Source: Coptis chinensis (lineage: Eukaryota > Streptophyta > Magnoliopsida > Ranunculales > Ranunculaceae). From it: a stretch of 64,000 nt of DNA. Positions 10,179-22,100 of this stretch are shown in pieces. Position numbers and translations under genes: made by a program. The notes under the pieces are model-generated. The model saw nothing but the letters and a program-made list of their open reading frames with translations, searched no databases and was not told the origin of the DNA. How positions within the stretch are numbered: the first letter of the stretch is position 1; every line of letters starts with the position of its first letter. The DNA lies in assembly GCA_015680905.1 (NCBI GenBank), contig CM027378.1, positions 12,815,001-12,879,000 of the forward strand, given 5' to 3'.

Positions 10179-11748
10179 ATAGAAACATTTGCAAAAATTA
10201 GACACTTTTAGGATGTAAATTACGACTTTTATTTATAAAATGTTAAAAATTATAAAAATTAGTTAGTTACATAATTTAATTGTGCTATTGAATTGTTTCA
10301 TGAACCCCCTTCTCCCAAATTGTTTGGGGGTGGTATAGAAACACGATGTAAATGTTAAGCACATATTAAGTTGTATATTACGTATTATTTGTCTTAAAAA
10401 TAATAAAAATAAAAATAAAAATAAAAATAAAAAGTTTATGCTATACACTTAGGAATATTGGTATTGTTTCTTTCTCTATGCTCTTAATAATCTAGAAGTC
10501 TCAATAGCTTTTGCATTAGAATAGTTTTTTTAGAAACTTAGGTTAATATGTAGGTAATAATCTTTGCATCTATCTATAAATATATTACATGAGTATCTAT
10601 GATTGTTTGGCAAAAGTTTAAAAAATCTAGGCTAGAGTACTTATTCTACAAATCCTGTGAGAATATAGCCTAAAGCCTTATATGAGTGAAACATTTGAGA
10701 AATGACACAAGGGAGAAGTATATTCCGAATAGAGAAATCACACGTCCACTTGCTTGACCACTATACCATGTCCTAAGAGAGAATTTAGGCCCTTTTTGGA
10801 TCGATATAGCTAGAAATTCCGACCTAAGGATATTTTCCGCTAGTCGCCCCACTGAGCCTTTCATTAGCCCTTTCATAAACCACAAATCCTTTACCCTGTT
10901 ACAAAATAAAACAAAATAAAAAATTCAACCTACCCAATTTAGATAAGTCTGATAATAGAATGAGGAAGAAAGAAGAAGAGAAAAACCTGTGTAAACAAAA
11001 GTTAGTTAATTGCTTCAGAAAATAAAGAAAAGAAGTTCCATCCAAAGAAAAGAAAAATAAAAATAGAAATAAAATAAAAACTCCAAAAAAAATAGAATAA
11101 AATGAGTCAAAAGCCAAAGAAAAAGAAAAAAAAAATATGGCTAAGGATGGAAACAAAGTGTAGAAGCAAAAGTAAATAACAAGGTTTTCTCTAGTTACAT
11201 AATATGAAGACTCTATTATCTCAGACTTGTCCTTTTTGAATATCCATTTCCTTCCTTCTTAAACCATCTCCTAATCCCCGCAACACCTAATAAAGACCTC
11301 TAGCTCAATTAGGAATAGGTTAGTGGGATAGTAAGTGGCATATGTGTTTGATCAACTTCGCTTCCTTGTGTGTCATTGAGATTGTATGCGGTAAAGTATG
11401 CCCACTTGCATTAATGGAGTAGCAAAACTTGAGTGGAAAAATCGAGTGATTTTTGTCTTGACTTTATGTGAGAACCTACTTAAGGGACGCTATTCCAAAG
11501 TTTGAAACGGACACATTCTTGCATTTCATAGCATTACTCATTGTATATATGTTTATTCATAGATGATTGATTATTATGCATATATTAGCTTAAGTTTCGA
11601 CTTGATTACTCTATATGCATTGCTAGTGAGAGGTATAGTTAATTTAGAGCATGAATAAGGAAACAATAGTTTTATTTCTTAGTCGTTGTAGTATAGATGA
11701 AGTTTGTGAGTACCTTCACTGGAAAACTCTCACGAGGCTATAACTCGT

Positions 11749-11769
11749 CCACTAGGGAATTCCTAGTGG
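11749..11769 (+). other. Conserved hairpin upstream of the Athila-1 polypurine tract
   Basis: Inverted arms CCACTAGG (11749-11756) and CCTAGTGG (11762-11769) with a 5-nt loop GAATT. The identical hairpin is in Athila-2 at 26821-26841, at a nearly identical distance from the 3' LTR once the CACTA insertion is discounted (135 and about 143 bp). Confidence 0.75.
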
Positions 11770-11869
11770 TTTAAGGCCTTGTTGCATATGGTCAATGCAA
11801 TCGCACTCAGCGAAACGAGAGTAGATAGAACTCCATTTTTGGTCACTTATTCTAATTTCTCATCTTTAT

Positions 11870-11903
11870 TTGAGGACAAGCAAAATGCTGTTTGGGGGTG
11901 GTT
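11870..11903 (+). promoter_or_regulatory. Athila-1 terminal polypurine tract
   Basis: TTTGGGGGTGGTT immediately precedes the 3' LTR start at 11904, in a conserved TTGAGGACAAGC context. This is the expected primer for plus-strand DNA synthesis. Confidence 0.85.
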
Positions 11904-13409
11904 TGATAAGAGCCCAAAACTGTAGTTTTAACCCTGTAACAGTCATACTTTTAGACCAATTATGTGAGTAATAATTAAGAGTTAACACTGATTACGTGTT
12001 TTATGCATTTCAGGCTTCAAAGTCCATTATGTGCAGAAATGTGCCACTTTAGCGAGATAAAGGAGCAAAGGTCGATTACTAAGGAGTTCCGTGATTAAAG
12101 GCCAAGATTCAAGAAGACAAAGCCTTTCTAAAGCCCGGTCAAAGCTGAAAAGTCAAAGTCCACGCAGGCAGAAATAGTGCACAAAGTCAACAGAACTTCC
12201 GAAGACCATATCTTTGGACTCAGATCTCGGAATTGGACCTACCTTATGTCAAAACGACCGGCTCGGAAAGAGCTTTCCAATGGTTTAAGCCTTGACCCAA
12301 TCAGAGGAGTAAAAGTGGACGAAAAGTCTGTTGAAGCGAACTGCAGCTGAAGAGGCCTTTTTGGACTGAAAGAATTGGGTTTTGGGCCTGATTCTCTGGC
12401 ACAAAACATGGCTCCAAGCCCATGCACGATTTTTAGATCTGAGAGTATAAAAACCAAAGCTTCACTCTTTGTTAATGGTAGATAGTTAGACCTAGATTAG
12501 AATTAGATTAGTAGCCTCCATTAATTAATTCTAGATCTAGTTTTCCTTAGATTTAATTAGTTTAATTTAATTAGTTTCATATCTTGTTTTTATTTAATTC
12601 CTTGAATGATTGTTCGTCATTTAATTAGATAAATAAAATAGTTATTATTATTCAATTTCAATTTTTGTCATTTGCATTTATAGATCTAGTTTAAATTCTT
12701 GTTCTTATTTCATTCTTAGTTAATTAATTAGATTTCAATTATTGTTTAATTTATATTAGTAAAGTTAGAATTTTGATATGATGTGTAGTTATAATTCAAT
12801 GGGAAATGATGGGTTGATGACTCAAGGCTAAAACCTCCATTAGAGGGGTTGGCTTTGATGAAAACTTAGTGGTTTAGTGTAGAAGCGTTGTAGAATCTAT
12901 TCCACTCTAGAAGGTCGTGATTCGCCATGAGAATGGGTGGGCGACCTCACATGCTAGTTAGTATTTGGTATAAATGCCATGAACACTAGGGATTAGAACT
13001 CGAAATTCTTGCCGTAAGAACGTAAGAATCGAGATACAAGAATCTATGCTAGGTTATCAAGTTGGATTCGAGGTGGATTCAATTCCCCTCTAATCCTTTA
13101 TCTAGATTCAAAAACAATCATATTTCCATAGCATTCGTAGTTTAAATTCAAATAATCAATTTCATATTGTATCGTAGTATAACACCCTTCGTAAAGCTCT
13201 CATTAGACTTAAGACTGACTAATTAGACTAGAAAACATTCCATGCTAGAGCACTAGGAGTGGAACGAACTTTCTACTCCACTATATCTCATAGGATTGAG
13301 AGTAGAGAAATCTTTGATAAATATAAGGCTCATAAGAGTAGTTTAGTTTACTTACGTTTTGAGTTCATCGTTTATTTTGTAGGTAGACTATTCAATTTTA
13401 GTTTTATCA
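11904..13409 (+). repeat. Athila-1 3' LTR (1506 bp)
   Basis: Starts TGATAAGAGCCC and ends TTTTATCA, followed by the GGCCC target duplication (13410-13414). It matches the 5' LTR at almost every position. LINE-A ORF1 coding resumes directly after it. Confidence 0.95.
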
Positions 13410-13703
13410 GGCCCTGACCACTAATGAGGAAGAGAGACCCCCAGATCCAGAATATCAGCGCCTTCCAGATGGGCATATTCGATAGAGGACGACGAGCTAG
13501 AGGAACAAAGTCAAAATGTAGAAAGTCCAATGTTAGCTACTCGAGAAGGACAAGGACATAATACCAACTGTGGATTGAAGCCACAGTGGCAGCTTCAGCA
13601 ACTCTCTCCCCCATCCACCAGGTCCAGATCAAGGTCAAGGACTGGAAAGAGGGTGAACTAAAGGTGTTAAACCTTTCAATTTAATAAAACTCCAATATTC
13701 GCA
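13410..13703 (+). pseudogene. LINE-A ORF1 C-terminal end and ORF1/ORF2 spacer
   Basis: After the Athila-1 insertion, the ORF1 frame resumes at 13415 and encodes about 24 residues (LTTNEEERPPDPEYQRLPDG...) to a TAG at about 13483. The 220 bp up to the ORF2 ATG at 13704 contain further decayed ORF1 tail. The in-frame restoration across the insertion is the evidence that this belongs to LINE-A. Confidence 0.75.
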
Positions 13704-16700
13704 ATGAGATGCATCTTTTGGAATATTAGAGGTATCATAAATGACAAATTGTAGAATCGATTATCAAAGTTAATCAATAAATGGGATCCTGACATTTTGG
13801 GCATAACTGAACCGAAGATCAATCCTCAGGAGATGTCTATGGTCTTTTTACAATCACAAGGACTGAGTACAAAATTTCATCATAACTCAAGACAAAGTCA
13901 AGTTCCTAATCTTTGGCTATTTTGGAAGTCATCTATCACTCCTCCTAACCTTTTGCATTGCTCACATCAACATCTCACTATGGAGGTAAAGGGGGCTCTT
14001 ATCACAATAATCCATGCCCATTGTATCTATATACAGAGGATGCAGCTATGGACGGAATTGCGGCACATTAGTACTACTAATATACCATGGCTTTTATTGG
14101 GGGACTTCAATGCTTATTTGAGTGACTCTGAGAAGCAAGGGGGTAACAGACCATCGGCAGTGGCTATGAATGACTTTCGAGAATCTGTGAGCATCTCCCA
14201 TCTTATGGAAGTCCCTTGCAATGGATTTCACCACACATGGTGGAATAAACAGTTGGGGAGATTTAAAATTGTGAGAAAACTGGATAGAATGTTTTGTAAT
14301 GTTCTATGGAGTTCCAAATACCCAGGATAGAACTACAAAGTTTGCAACAAAGTATGTTCAGATCATTCTCCTTTAGTGGGGCGCAACATAGATATTATGA
14401 TACCCAAGAATATACCATTCAAATTCTTCAATATGTGGGGTTCTCATCCTTCCTTCAGAGACTTGGTCCAACAGAGTTGGGCAGCTCCTATCCTAGGACA
14501 CTCAATTTTTGTTCTGACTTAAAAGTTGAAGAGATTGAAAAGGGTTATGAAGAGATGGAACAGAGAAGTCTATGGCAACATCAAAGCCAAGGTGGAAGGG
14601 GAATCACGGATACTAGAACAGATGCAAACACAATTTGATCAGGGAAACATGTCCGAGGGGTTCTCTATGCAAATGCTCGATCAAGAAAACAAAGTGGAGG
14701 GGTTGCTAGAGCAAGAACAGTGATTTTGGAGGCATAAATTGAGAGCATAATGGGATAACGATTATGATAGAAGTACCAAATTCTTTCATGCCAAGCCAAC
14801 CTTAACATAAGTAAGGCAATGATCACCGAAATGAAAAATAATGAAGGGATTACTATGGACTCTCAACAAGAGATTGGAGAATTCTTGGTCAAGCATTATT
14901 CGGAGAAATTCAAAAAGGTTGAGCATGACATCGACTAGGACCTTATTCACACAATGCCTCAACTAATCTCTGAAGCAGATAATGTATCACTTTCAGCACT
15001 ACCAACAGCTCAAGAGGTTAAAGCGGTAGTTTTTCATCTTAATGCAGATAGCTCTCCAGGGCCAGACGGCTTCACTGGGTTCTTCTTCCATCACTGTTGG
15101 GACATAATGGAACATGATCTAGTAAGGGCGATAAGTTATTATTTTATGAGGTCTAGATTGCCTTTTGGTTTTAATGCTAACTTAATAGTTTTAATTCCAA
15201 AGGAAATAAATGCAAATCAGGTGAATAAATATAGACCTATATGCCTTTCTAATTTTGTTTACAAGGTGATCATTAAGATTCTTGCTACAAGATTAAATCC
15301 ACTGGTAGAACGGATTATCAGCAAGGAGCAGTATAGATTCATTCCGAATAGGAATTCACAGCAAGCCATTGGTTTAGCCTCAGAATTAATTAATGAACTT
15401 CAAACTCCCAGACACGGAGGTAGCATTGCCATAAAGATTGATATCTCTCAAGCCTTTGACACAATGGATTGGGAATTCTTATGGGCAATACTGCAGCAGT
15501 TGGGATTCTGCGAGACATGGATACAATGGCTTAAAGGTGCTTTTGCATCCAATTCTTTATCTATCATGCTCAATAGAGGCCCCCAATGTCACTTTACAGC
15601 ACAAAGAGGTCTTAAGCAGGGTGACCCCCTCTCCCCCATGTTATTTGCTCTGGCCGAGGATTGTTTAAGTAGAAATATCAGCCGACTGGTTCAGGAGAAG
15701 AAGCTACTACCAATGGTGGTGACTGCGAAATATTGTAGCCCTTCACATCTTATGTTTGCGGATGATGTATTCCTATTCAGCAATGCTCACTTGAAGTGCA
15801 TCAAGCAACTGGTTAAGATTCTGAACAGGTATCAAGACTCCTCTGGGTAGCTTATCAACAAGGACAAATGCAAGCTCTTTCTCAGTCCTATGAACAATAG
15901 AAGAAAGCACCTGATTCAAGGGACTTTGAACATCAATGAAGGTACCCTACTAGAAAAATACCTTGGGGTACCTCTCATCAGGGGGGAAAGTAACTAAGGC
16001 GGCTCTAACTCCTTTGGTGGATAAAATAAAAAAAAGAGCCTCAGGGTGGGCTGGGAAGCTGCTATCATTCCAAGGAAGGGTGGTGCTGGCAAGACAGGTT
16101 CTCAACAGTATTCTTGTCCACAACATGGCCATTTACAAATGGCCAATCTTAGTGATAAAAGAATGTGAAACCATTATCCGGAACTTTATATGGAGTGGCA
16201 ATCCAGCGAAAAGGAAGGCAATCACGTTCTCTTGGGAGAAATCATGCAAACCAGTTGAAGAAGGAAGCTTAGGGATCAGGCGACTCAAAGATATTAACCT
16301 ATCTATGCTTATGAAACAAGCTTGGTGCTTGCTCACAGAGGACGGGGATTGGTCAATGTTCATGAGAGGATAATATATTAATGGAGCTAGTGGGTGGTCT
16401 AACTATAAAACCTCAACTATCGGGAAAGGAATCAAATGGGCCTTTACCGAAATGTCCCCTCTGCATGGATGGGTGGTTGGTAATGGCGAATCTATTAATC
16501 TTTGGAGGGAGAACTGGTTACTGCAGAATCCAATTTGTGAGTATGTCCAGGAGGAAAGAAAAGAAATCATGAAATTTCAATCAAGACTCTGTGAATATAT
16601 CGAAGATGATAGATGGCAGTTCTCTCCTGAAATGACTCAAGTACTACAGTAGCTTGGAATTGAAATTTCTTCAATATCAAAGCCGGATAGCTCTAAAGAA

Positions 16701-17820
16701 GATGCTAGAATCTGGATAGCTTCTACTACAGGGCAATTCACGGTGTCATCGGCGCATGAAGCAATCAGGAAAAAAGCCACCAAACCACCATAGAGTCGAT
16801 TCATTTGGAATAGTAAGGTCCTTCCCATAACACAAGGAATCACATGGAAGCTTGCACATGGGGTATCTAGAACTAATGATCAACTCCAGAGAAGGAAAAT
16901 TCAGCTTGCCTCACGATGTTGCATTTGTCTAAATCAAGCGGAAACTCTGGCTCATATCCTTTTCCAATGCTCTTTCGCTAAGAGAGTATGGAAATATGCA
17001 AGGGAAATCTTCAACATTCAGAATGATCGAGATGGAATCTTTTAATGATGTGAAACAACATAGTAAGCACTATAGTTCACTGATATTGGACATGTGGAAA
17101 GCATGCTCTTTGACAGCCATGGTAAGCCTCTGGAAAAATAGGAACAAGGTGTTGTATGACGCCAAGGTGTCAAGCTTCAAGCAAGTGACATTTTTTATCA
17201 GGAGAGCAACAATAAGAGGCCACTATAAATCATCAGGGCACATGGAGAATTCAGTCCACGATCTCAATATACTGAAATTTTTTAATCTTCAACACAAACT
17301 CCGCAAATCCCCAAAAATCTTGGAATGTTATTGGCTCATACCACCTCTAGGAATTCTTAAGGTTAACACTTATGGATGCTCGAGGGGAAATCAAGGGAGG
17401 TCGGGATGGGTTTTGGTCCTCAGAAATTATAAGGGGGATTTTCTGGGTGCAACAGCAGGTGGAATGGGCATAGTGACTAATTTCTTGGCTGAAACCATGG
17501 CAGTTGTGCAAGCCATTAAAAAAGCTTTAGAACTAGGTTGGAGATTTATATGGGTGGAATATGATTCCTCCTTGGTGGTTAAAGCTTTCAAGAATAATAC
17601 TGTGCATTGGAGATTCAAGTATCAGTAGCAAAGGATGAAGTATGAGGCTGCATGGATCAATGTCACTCCAATATGGAGAGAGACTAACTTGGGAGCTGAT
17701 AGTTGTGCGCGACATGGAGTTGCTCTTATTCAAGGTGAAAGTATGTGGTGGGACTCTAGATCTCTTTTAATGAAGAATTTAGAGAACCAGTATACTACTT
17801 ATTTCAGATTTGTCAACTAG
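13704..17820 (+). pseudogene. LINE-A ORF2 (endonuclease, reverse transcriptase, RNase H), broken
   Basis: The catalytic protein of LINE-A. Domains in order: apurinic-type endonuclease (13704-14330, starting MRCIFWNIRG with ITEPK, and LLGDFNAYLSD at about 14094-14126); a decayed linker (14330-14950); reverse transcriptase (14954-15850) with PGPDGF, RPICLSN, KIDISQAFDT, QGDPLSP and the catalytic FADD at 15755-15766; C-terminal RT extension (15963-16370); zinc-binding zf-RVT (16800-17040, CCICLNQAETLAHILFQC); RNase H (17340-17810). The first RNase H catalytic Asp appears changed (NTYG for NTDG). Stops at 13752, 14327, 15848, 16371 and 17626 plus frameshifts kill it. The family reverse-transcribes at a nicked target site. 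Confidence 0.85.
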
Positions 17821-17960
17821 AGTTTTTTGTACTAGGAAAGATACACATTTGTTGTTGTTACCTTTCTTTAGCTACTCTTTTCCAATTGTTATTCTTTTTC
17901 ATGTAACTCTTATTCTTTTATTATTAATCAATTGCCTTTTAGCAAAAAAAATGATAAAAA
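17821..17960 (+). other. LINE-A 3' UTR and A-rich tail
   Basis: T-rich 3' UTR ending in AGCAAAAAAAATGATAAAAA (from 17941). The Athila-2 gag frame (zinc knuckle part) resumes at 17974, so the tail marks the right boundary of LINE-A. The 3' end does not carry the hairpin seen in LINE-B and LINE-C, so LINE-A is a different family. Confidence 0.7.
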
Positions 17961-18640
17961 ACCAAAATAGGTCATGAACGTAAACACTTCCCCATGTCTT
18001 CTTTGCTTAAGTCTTGACCATCCTGATGCTTATTGTCCCTTATTATATGAGTCCTCGTCCCAACCATCGAAAGAGGCTTATGCATTCAATATTCCTAATG
18101 CACCTTGGAGACATAATCCTAATTTTGCTTGGCGTCCAAATACCCAACAGATGGCTCCTTTAGGTTTCGCCAATCCACCTGTTAGACCATCCACCAACTA
18201 TACTCCATATTGTCAAGGAAATAATCAGCAGTACCAACAAAGTTAAAATCAATTTCCAAGTAATTCCAATCCTAACTACCAAAACAACCGCAACCTTGTT
18301 CCCGCCAATCTAAGTTATGGCTATCATCCTCAACCTATCAGCAATAATCGTGAACTAGTCCTTGTTGCACCACCTGTGAAACTCGGTACTTATAAGACGA
18401 ATGAGACTTTATTGGCTTACATGAACCAACAATCTCAAATACTGACGTCTATCCAACAATCACTTCAACTTTTAGCGCAAGAAAAGAGTCAGAAAGGTGT
18501 GTTTCCTTGACAAGCAGTTCCAAATCTTAAGGCAACAAACACTGTCTTTGAACTCAAAAATGCACTGAGTACAAGTAATCCAAACCAGGATTACGTGAAT
18601 GCAATCACTACTCTTTGATCTGGTAAAACCATAGACAATC
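17961..18640 (+). pseudogene. Athila-2 gag, zinc knuckle and Gln/Asn-rich tail
   Basis: 17974-18246 encodes a knuckle-like CLLCLSLDHPDAYCP followed by NAPWRHNPNFAWRPN, matching the corresponding Athila-1 segment (7100-7258). Beyond the TAA at 18244 the frame continues as a Gln-rich tail with further stops (18508, 18616). The zinc knuckle binds genomic RNA in the family. Confidence 0.7.
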
Positions 18641-19330
18641 AAATACTTATGCCAGATGATCTCCCAAAGGAAACTGATAATCCGAAAGTCCCTACTCCTG
18701 ACGATGAACTTAGGCTGGAAGCACCAATTCCAACCAAGTCACCAACTCAAAAATTGAGAAACGAGCAAGCTGATCCCTATGCCAAATTCCGACCCAATGC
18801 ACCGTTTCCTACCTGTTTGGTAAAGAACAAACCTAATGAAAATTTTGATGAGATTCAAGAAACTTTTAAGAATTTGACCATCAACTTACCTTTTCTCGAT
18901 ACCCTCAAACAATTGCCAAAACATGCAAAGTTTCTGAAAGATATGTGCACCATAAAAAGAAGAACAAATATTTCTCAACAAACATTTCTCACCGAACAGT
19001 TCCCTTCCATCACTGAATCCAATGGTATTGTCAAATACAAGGACCTTGGTAGGCCAATCATTCCATGCACTATTATACCTAGGAGCTAGTGTGAACTTAC
19101 TTCCATATTACCTGTTCAAATAGCTAGGTCTTCATTAGCTTAAACCTACCAATATGACTCTGCAGTTAGCCGATCATTCGATTAAGTATCCCAAAGACAT
19201 TATGGATAACGTCCTTGTAAAAGTCATTTCCTAGCAACTGCAAACGCCCTCATCAACTGTCGAGATGGTTCCATGACCATGACCTTCGGAAATCTTTCTG
19301 GCGAGGTAAATGTTTTCAAATTAATGAAAC
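18641..19330 (+). pseudogene. Athila-2 gag-protease linker and protease remnant
   Basis: 18649-19089 is open (146 codons) and encodes an acidic, Pro-rich linker, including YAKFRPNAPFPTCL and TIKRRTNISQQTFLTEQFP, matching the decayed linker of Athila-1. The frame breaks at the start of the protease. The usual DTGA signature is degraded here (a GASVNLLP-like segment is readable at about 19080-19110). Post-protease sequence encoding ALINCRDGSMTMTFGNLSGE lies at 19240-19305. Confidence 0.6.
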
Positions 19331-19865
19331 AAATTCCATATGCTAAAACTGATGGTGAGATTAGCATGGTTGACTATCTAGCTCAAGAGTATTTATCAAA
19401 CTCTTTTCCAGATGACGAGGTGCACTAATTCTTTTCTTTTGGTGATTCTGAGTTTGATGTTAACTCATATATTAAGGATGTCAACTCGTTATTAGAGTCA
19501 GTACTACTATTTGACCCTACTACTGCGTTGCCAACTGTTTCTGAAGACCATCAATCGGTATTTTCTATTGAAGAACACATTCCTGAGGAATCCTTAATCC
19601 CCACTCCTCCCACCTATGATTTAAAGCCTCCGCTTTCATATTTGAAGTATGTGCATCTTGATCCCGATGGCATTCACCAAATAGTCATTTCCTCCCATTT
19701 GACTACTGATCAAGAAGAGCGCTTAATTCAAGTCATTCAAAAACATCATTCCACAAGCGGTTGGTCTTTAGATGACATCAAGGGCATTGACCTAGAGTCT
19801 GTACTCATCGCATACATCTTGAGGAAGGAGCAAAGACATCACGTGAACCACAACATTGTCTGAAC
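19331..19865 (+). pseudogene. Athila-2 post-protease linker
   Basis: Encodes MKQIPYAKTDGEISMVDYLA followed by a stop at about 19426, then an open stretch 19528-19863 (111 codons) ending near the reverse transcriptase entry (LKYVHLDPDG, VIQKHHSTSGWSLDDIKGID). The first part aligns with residues 17-50 of the Athila-1 299-codon ORF. It links protease and RT in the Pol precursor. Confidence 0.6.
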
Positions 19866-20755
19866 CCCGCCATGTAGAAAGTGGTGCGGGAGGAAGTTTT
19901 AAGATTGCTTGATGCTGGTATCATATATCCTATCTCTGATAGTGTTTGGGTCAGTTCAGTCCATGTTGTCCCTAAAAAGTAAGGCATTATAGTTGTGTGC
20001 AATGAAAAGGATGAATGCATCTCTGCTCGCATCCTAGTGAAATAGAGAATTTGCATAGACTATCGCAAACTTAATGCGGTGACAGTAAAAAATCATTTCC
20101 TTCTTCCTTTCATTGACCAAATGCTTGAACGATTAGCCAGACATACGTATTACTATTTTCTCGACGGTTATTCTGGCTATTTTTAGATCATCATCGATCT
20201 AGATGACCAAGAAAAGAGCACTTTCACTTGTCCCTTTGGCACCTTTGCATATAAATGAATGCCTTTCGGCCTTTGTAATGCCCCTAGTACATTCCAACGC
20301 TATATGTTTCACATCTTCAGTGATATGGTTGACTGTTTTATAGAAGTTTTCATGGATGATTTCTCCATATATGGTAACTCATTCGATAGATTCCTATCAA
20401 ATCTTTTCAAGGTTTTTGCTCGATGTGAAGAGAAAAATCTAGTCCTTAACTGGGAAAAATGTCATTTTATGGTTACCAAAGGAATCGTTTTAGGATATAT
20501 TGTTTCCAAGGATGGAATAGAAGTTGATAAAGCTAAGATTGAAAAAATTGCATCTCTTCCTATACCAAGAACAGTTCGAGGCATACGTGCCTTTTTAAGC
20601 CACGCAGGGTTCTATAGGAGATTTATTCAAGATTTCTCCAAGGTTGCTCGACCTTTAACAAATCTCCTAATTAAAGATGCCCTCTTCGACTTCAATTTCA
20701 ATTGTAGACAAGATTTTAAGACCTTAAATAATTCAACCACCTGATTAGTCTAAAC
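19866..20755 (+). pseudogene. Athila-2 reverse transcriptase
   Basis: Frames read KVVREEVLRLLDAGIIYPIS, RICIDYRKLNAVT (20048-), HYYFLDGYSGY-like, FTCPFGTFAYK, then 20259-20744 open: MPFGLCNAPSTFQRYM, catalytic FMDD at 20349-20360, and the thumb region GYIVSKDGIEVDKAKIEKI with FLSHAGFYRRFIQDFSKVARPL. These are classical Ty3/gypsy RT motifs. Stops at about 19981, 20043, 20184 and 20257 and an insertion near 19975-20045 break it. Confidence 0.85.
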
Positions 20756-21100
20756 CATTTGAACTAATGTGTGACGCTAACGACTATACTATTGGAGTTG
20801 TCCTAGGTCAATGCCGAGACGACAAACCCATTGTCATTTACTACGCTAGTAAAACTTTTAATGAAACTCAACGTAACTATACCACCACTGAGAAGGAGTT
20901 CCTCACTGTGTCTATGCCTTGGATAAATTTCGTCCATACCTAGTTGGTTCTTCAATAATCGTCTACACTGACTATGCGGCACTTCATTACCTACTAGCAA
21001 AAAAAGATGCAAAACAGAGGTTGATCTGATGGTTCCTCCTCTTTAAGAGATTACTCTTGAAATCAGAGATAAAAAAGGTTGTGAGAATGTTGTTGTCGAC
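20756..21100 (+). pseudogene. Athila-2 RNase H remnant
   Basis: A frame from about 20758 encodes LMCDANDYTIGVVLGQ followed by KPIVIYYASKTFNETQRNYT and TTEKEFL, the standard gypsy RNase H start (catalytic Asp and Glu visible). The rest (to about 21080) is split by frameshifts. The enzyme would degrade the RNA strand during reverse transcription. Confidence 0.75.
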
Positions 21101-22100
21101 CATTTGTGACGACTCGTCAGTGATGTCGATAATGATTCAGACCCCATCTATGATTCCTTTCCTGATGAACACTTGTACTCAGTCTTTTCGTCTCCTAGCT
21201 TGGTACGCTGATATTGTAAACTACCTAGTTACCAAGGAAGTCCATTCATCTTGGTCTCGTGCTGACTGAAAAAAGTTCTTCTCTACTGTGAAATTTTATT
21301 TCTGGGATGAGCCCTACCTCTTCAAGTATTGTTCAGACCAACTAATATGCCGTTGCATTCCCGACTGGGAACACAATGACGTATTATCCTTCTACCATGA
21401 ACAATCTTGTGGTGGTCATTTCAGTGGTAAAAAAACTGCGGCCAAGGTTCTACAATGTGGTTTTTACTGGCCAACACTGTTTAGAGATGTACATGAGCAT
21501 TGCGAAGCATGCACCCGCTGCCAGTAGCTAGGATGCATTACTCAACGCAATATGATGCCCTTAAATCTAATTCTAAGAATTTTTTTATGTTTGGGGCATC
21601 TCCTTCATTGGTCCCTTTCCAAATTCTCATGCCTTTCTCTACATCCTAGTAGCTGTTGACTACGTATCAAAATAGATTAAGGCAATAGCATGTCGTGCTA
21701 ATGACCATAAGACCATTGACATTTTTGTAAAAGAAAATATTTTCTCTCATTTTGGTGTTCCCAGAGCATTAGTGATGGAGGAAAATATTTTTGTAATAAA
21801 ATTTTTGAGTCGTTATTAAAGAAATATGGAGTAGCCCACAAGGTGGCAACTCCGTACCATCCGCAAACCAGTGGCCAATTGGAAGTCTCTAATAGAGAGA
21901 TTAAGACACCTATAGGGATGTCTCCTTACCGCCTCATTTTTGGAAAAGCTTGTCATCTGCTAGTTGAACTTGAGCAATGTGCTCTATGGGCCATTAAAAG
22001 CCTCAATTATAATATCAATGCGGCAGTTTATGTTTTGGGGATTATAATATCAATGCGGCCCGCAGTTATTTTTGTGATTGAGTTATAATATCAATACGGT
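21101..22100 (+). pseudogene. Athila-2 integrase, with internal deletion
   Basis: The zinc-binding HHCC domain is open at 21288-21527 (H...H in FYHEQSCGGHFSG, then HCEACTRC). Catalytic core words are readable across frames: [20 protein letters not shown] near 21655, [10 protein letters not shown] near 21745, and [19 protein letters not shown] at 21846-21905. Directly after NREIK the frame jumps to [18 protein letters not shown] (21907-21960), skipping the segment usually between them, so about 40 or more codons are deleted. A short direct repeat TTATAATATCAATGCGG recurs at 22006, 22041 and (one change) 22085. Confidence 0.75.

Larger units (their letters stand above)
9520..11903 (+). other. 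Athila-1 3' noncoding block
   Basis: About 2.4 kb without a gene. It contains three internal G-rich tracts resembling the terminal polypurine tract (9937-9950, 10147-10178, 10321-10333). From about 10620 to the LTR it is clearly similar to the block 25700-26940 of Athila-2, including the stretches around CTAGTCGCCCCA (10847), AAAGACCTCTAGCTCAATTAGG-like (11292) and the hairpin at 11749-11769. A-rich simple sequence lies at 10398-10432 and 10905-11140. Conservation without coding suggests an RNA or DNA function, which is inference. Confidence 0.7.
4162..13409 (+). mobile_element. Athila-1: young, non-autonomous Athila-like Ty3/gypsy element
   Basis: Complete LTR element with direct LTRs (4162-5673 and 11904-13409), a tRNA-Asp type primer binding site (5676-5688), a polypurine tract (11870-11903) and a 5-bp target duplication GGCCC at 4157-4161 and 13410-13414. 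It lies in ORF1 of LINE-A. The internal region holds a badly broken gag (about 6430-7260), a protease remnant (about 8290-8456) and a 299-codon ORF (8620-9519), but no recognisable reverse transcriptase, RNase H or integrase. The two LTRs are nearly identical by eye, on the order of two dozen differences including small indels over 1.5 kb, so insertion is recent. Its coding region was probably already defective, implying movement in trans. Confidence 0.93.
2394..17950 (+). mobile_element. LINE-A: full-length but dead L1-type LINE, interrupted by Athila-1
   Basis: A non-LTR retrotransposon inserted in the Athila-2 gag gene: gag coding is interrupted at about 2393 and resumes after an A-rich tail at 17944-17957. 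It has a 5' region with three hairpin repeats, ORF1 (2823 to 4161, continued at 13415-13485), and ORF2 (13704-17820) with endonuclease, reverse transcriptase, zinc-binding and RNase H domains. Athila-1 splits ORF1. Removing Athila-1 and one GGCCC copy restores an open ORF1 frame across the junction, proving the nesting order. The exact 5' end and a target-site duplication of LINE-A could not be fixed because both edges are A-rich. Confidence 0.85.

Noticed and set aside
13797-14330. Stand-alone endonuclease gene
   Set aside because: It is the endonuclease part of LINE-A ORF2; the frame extends back past a TAG at 13752 to the ATG at 13704 and is followed by RT and RNase H in order.
22006-22100. 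Short direct repeats TTATAATATCAATGCGG as a CRISPR-like or satellite array
   Set aside because: Only three imperfect copies in 95 bp at the broken end of an integrase gene; best explained by local slippage or duplication.
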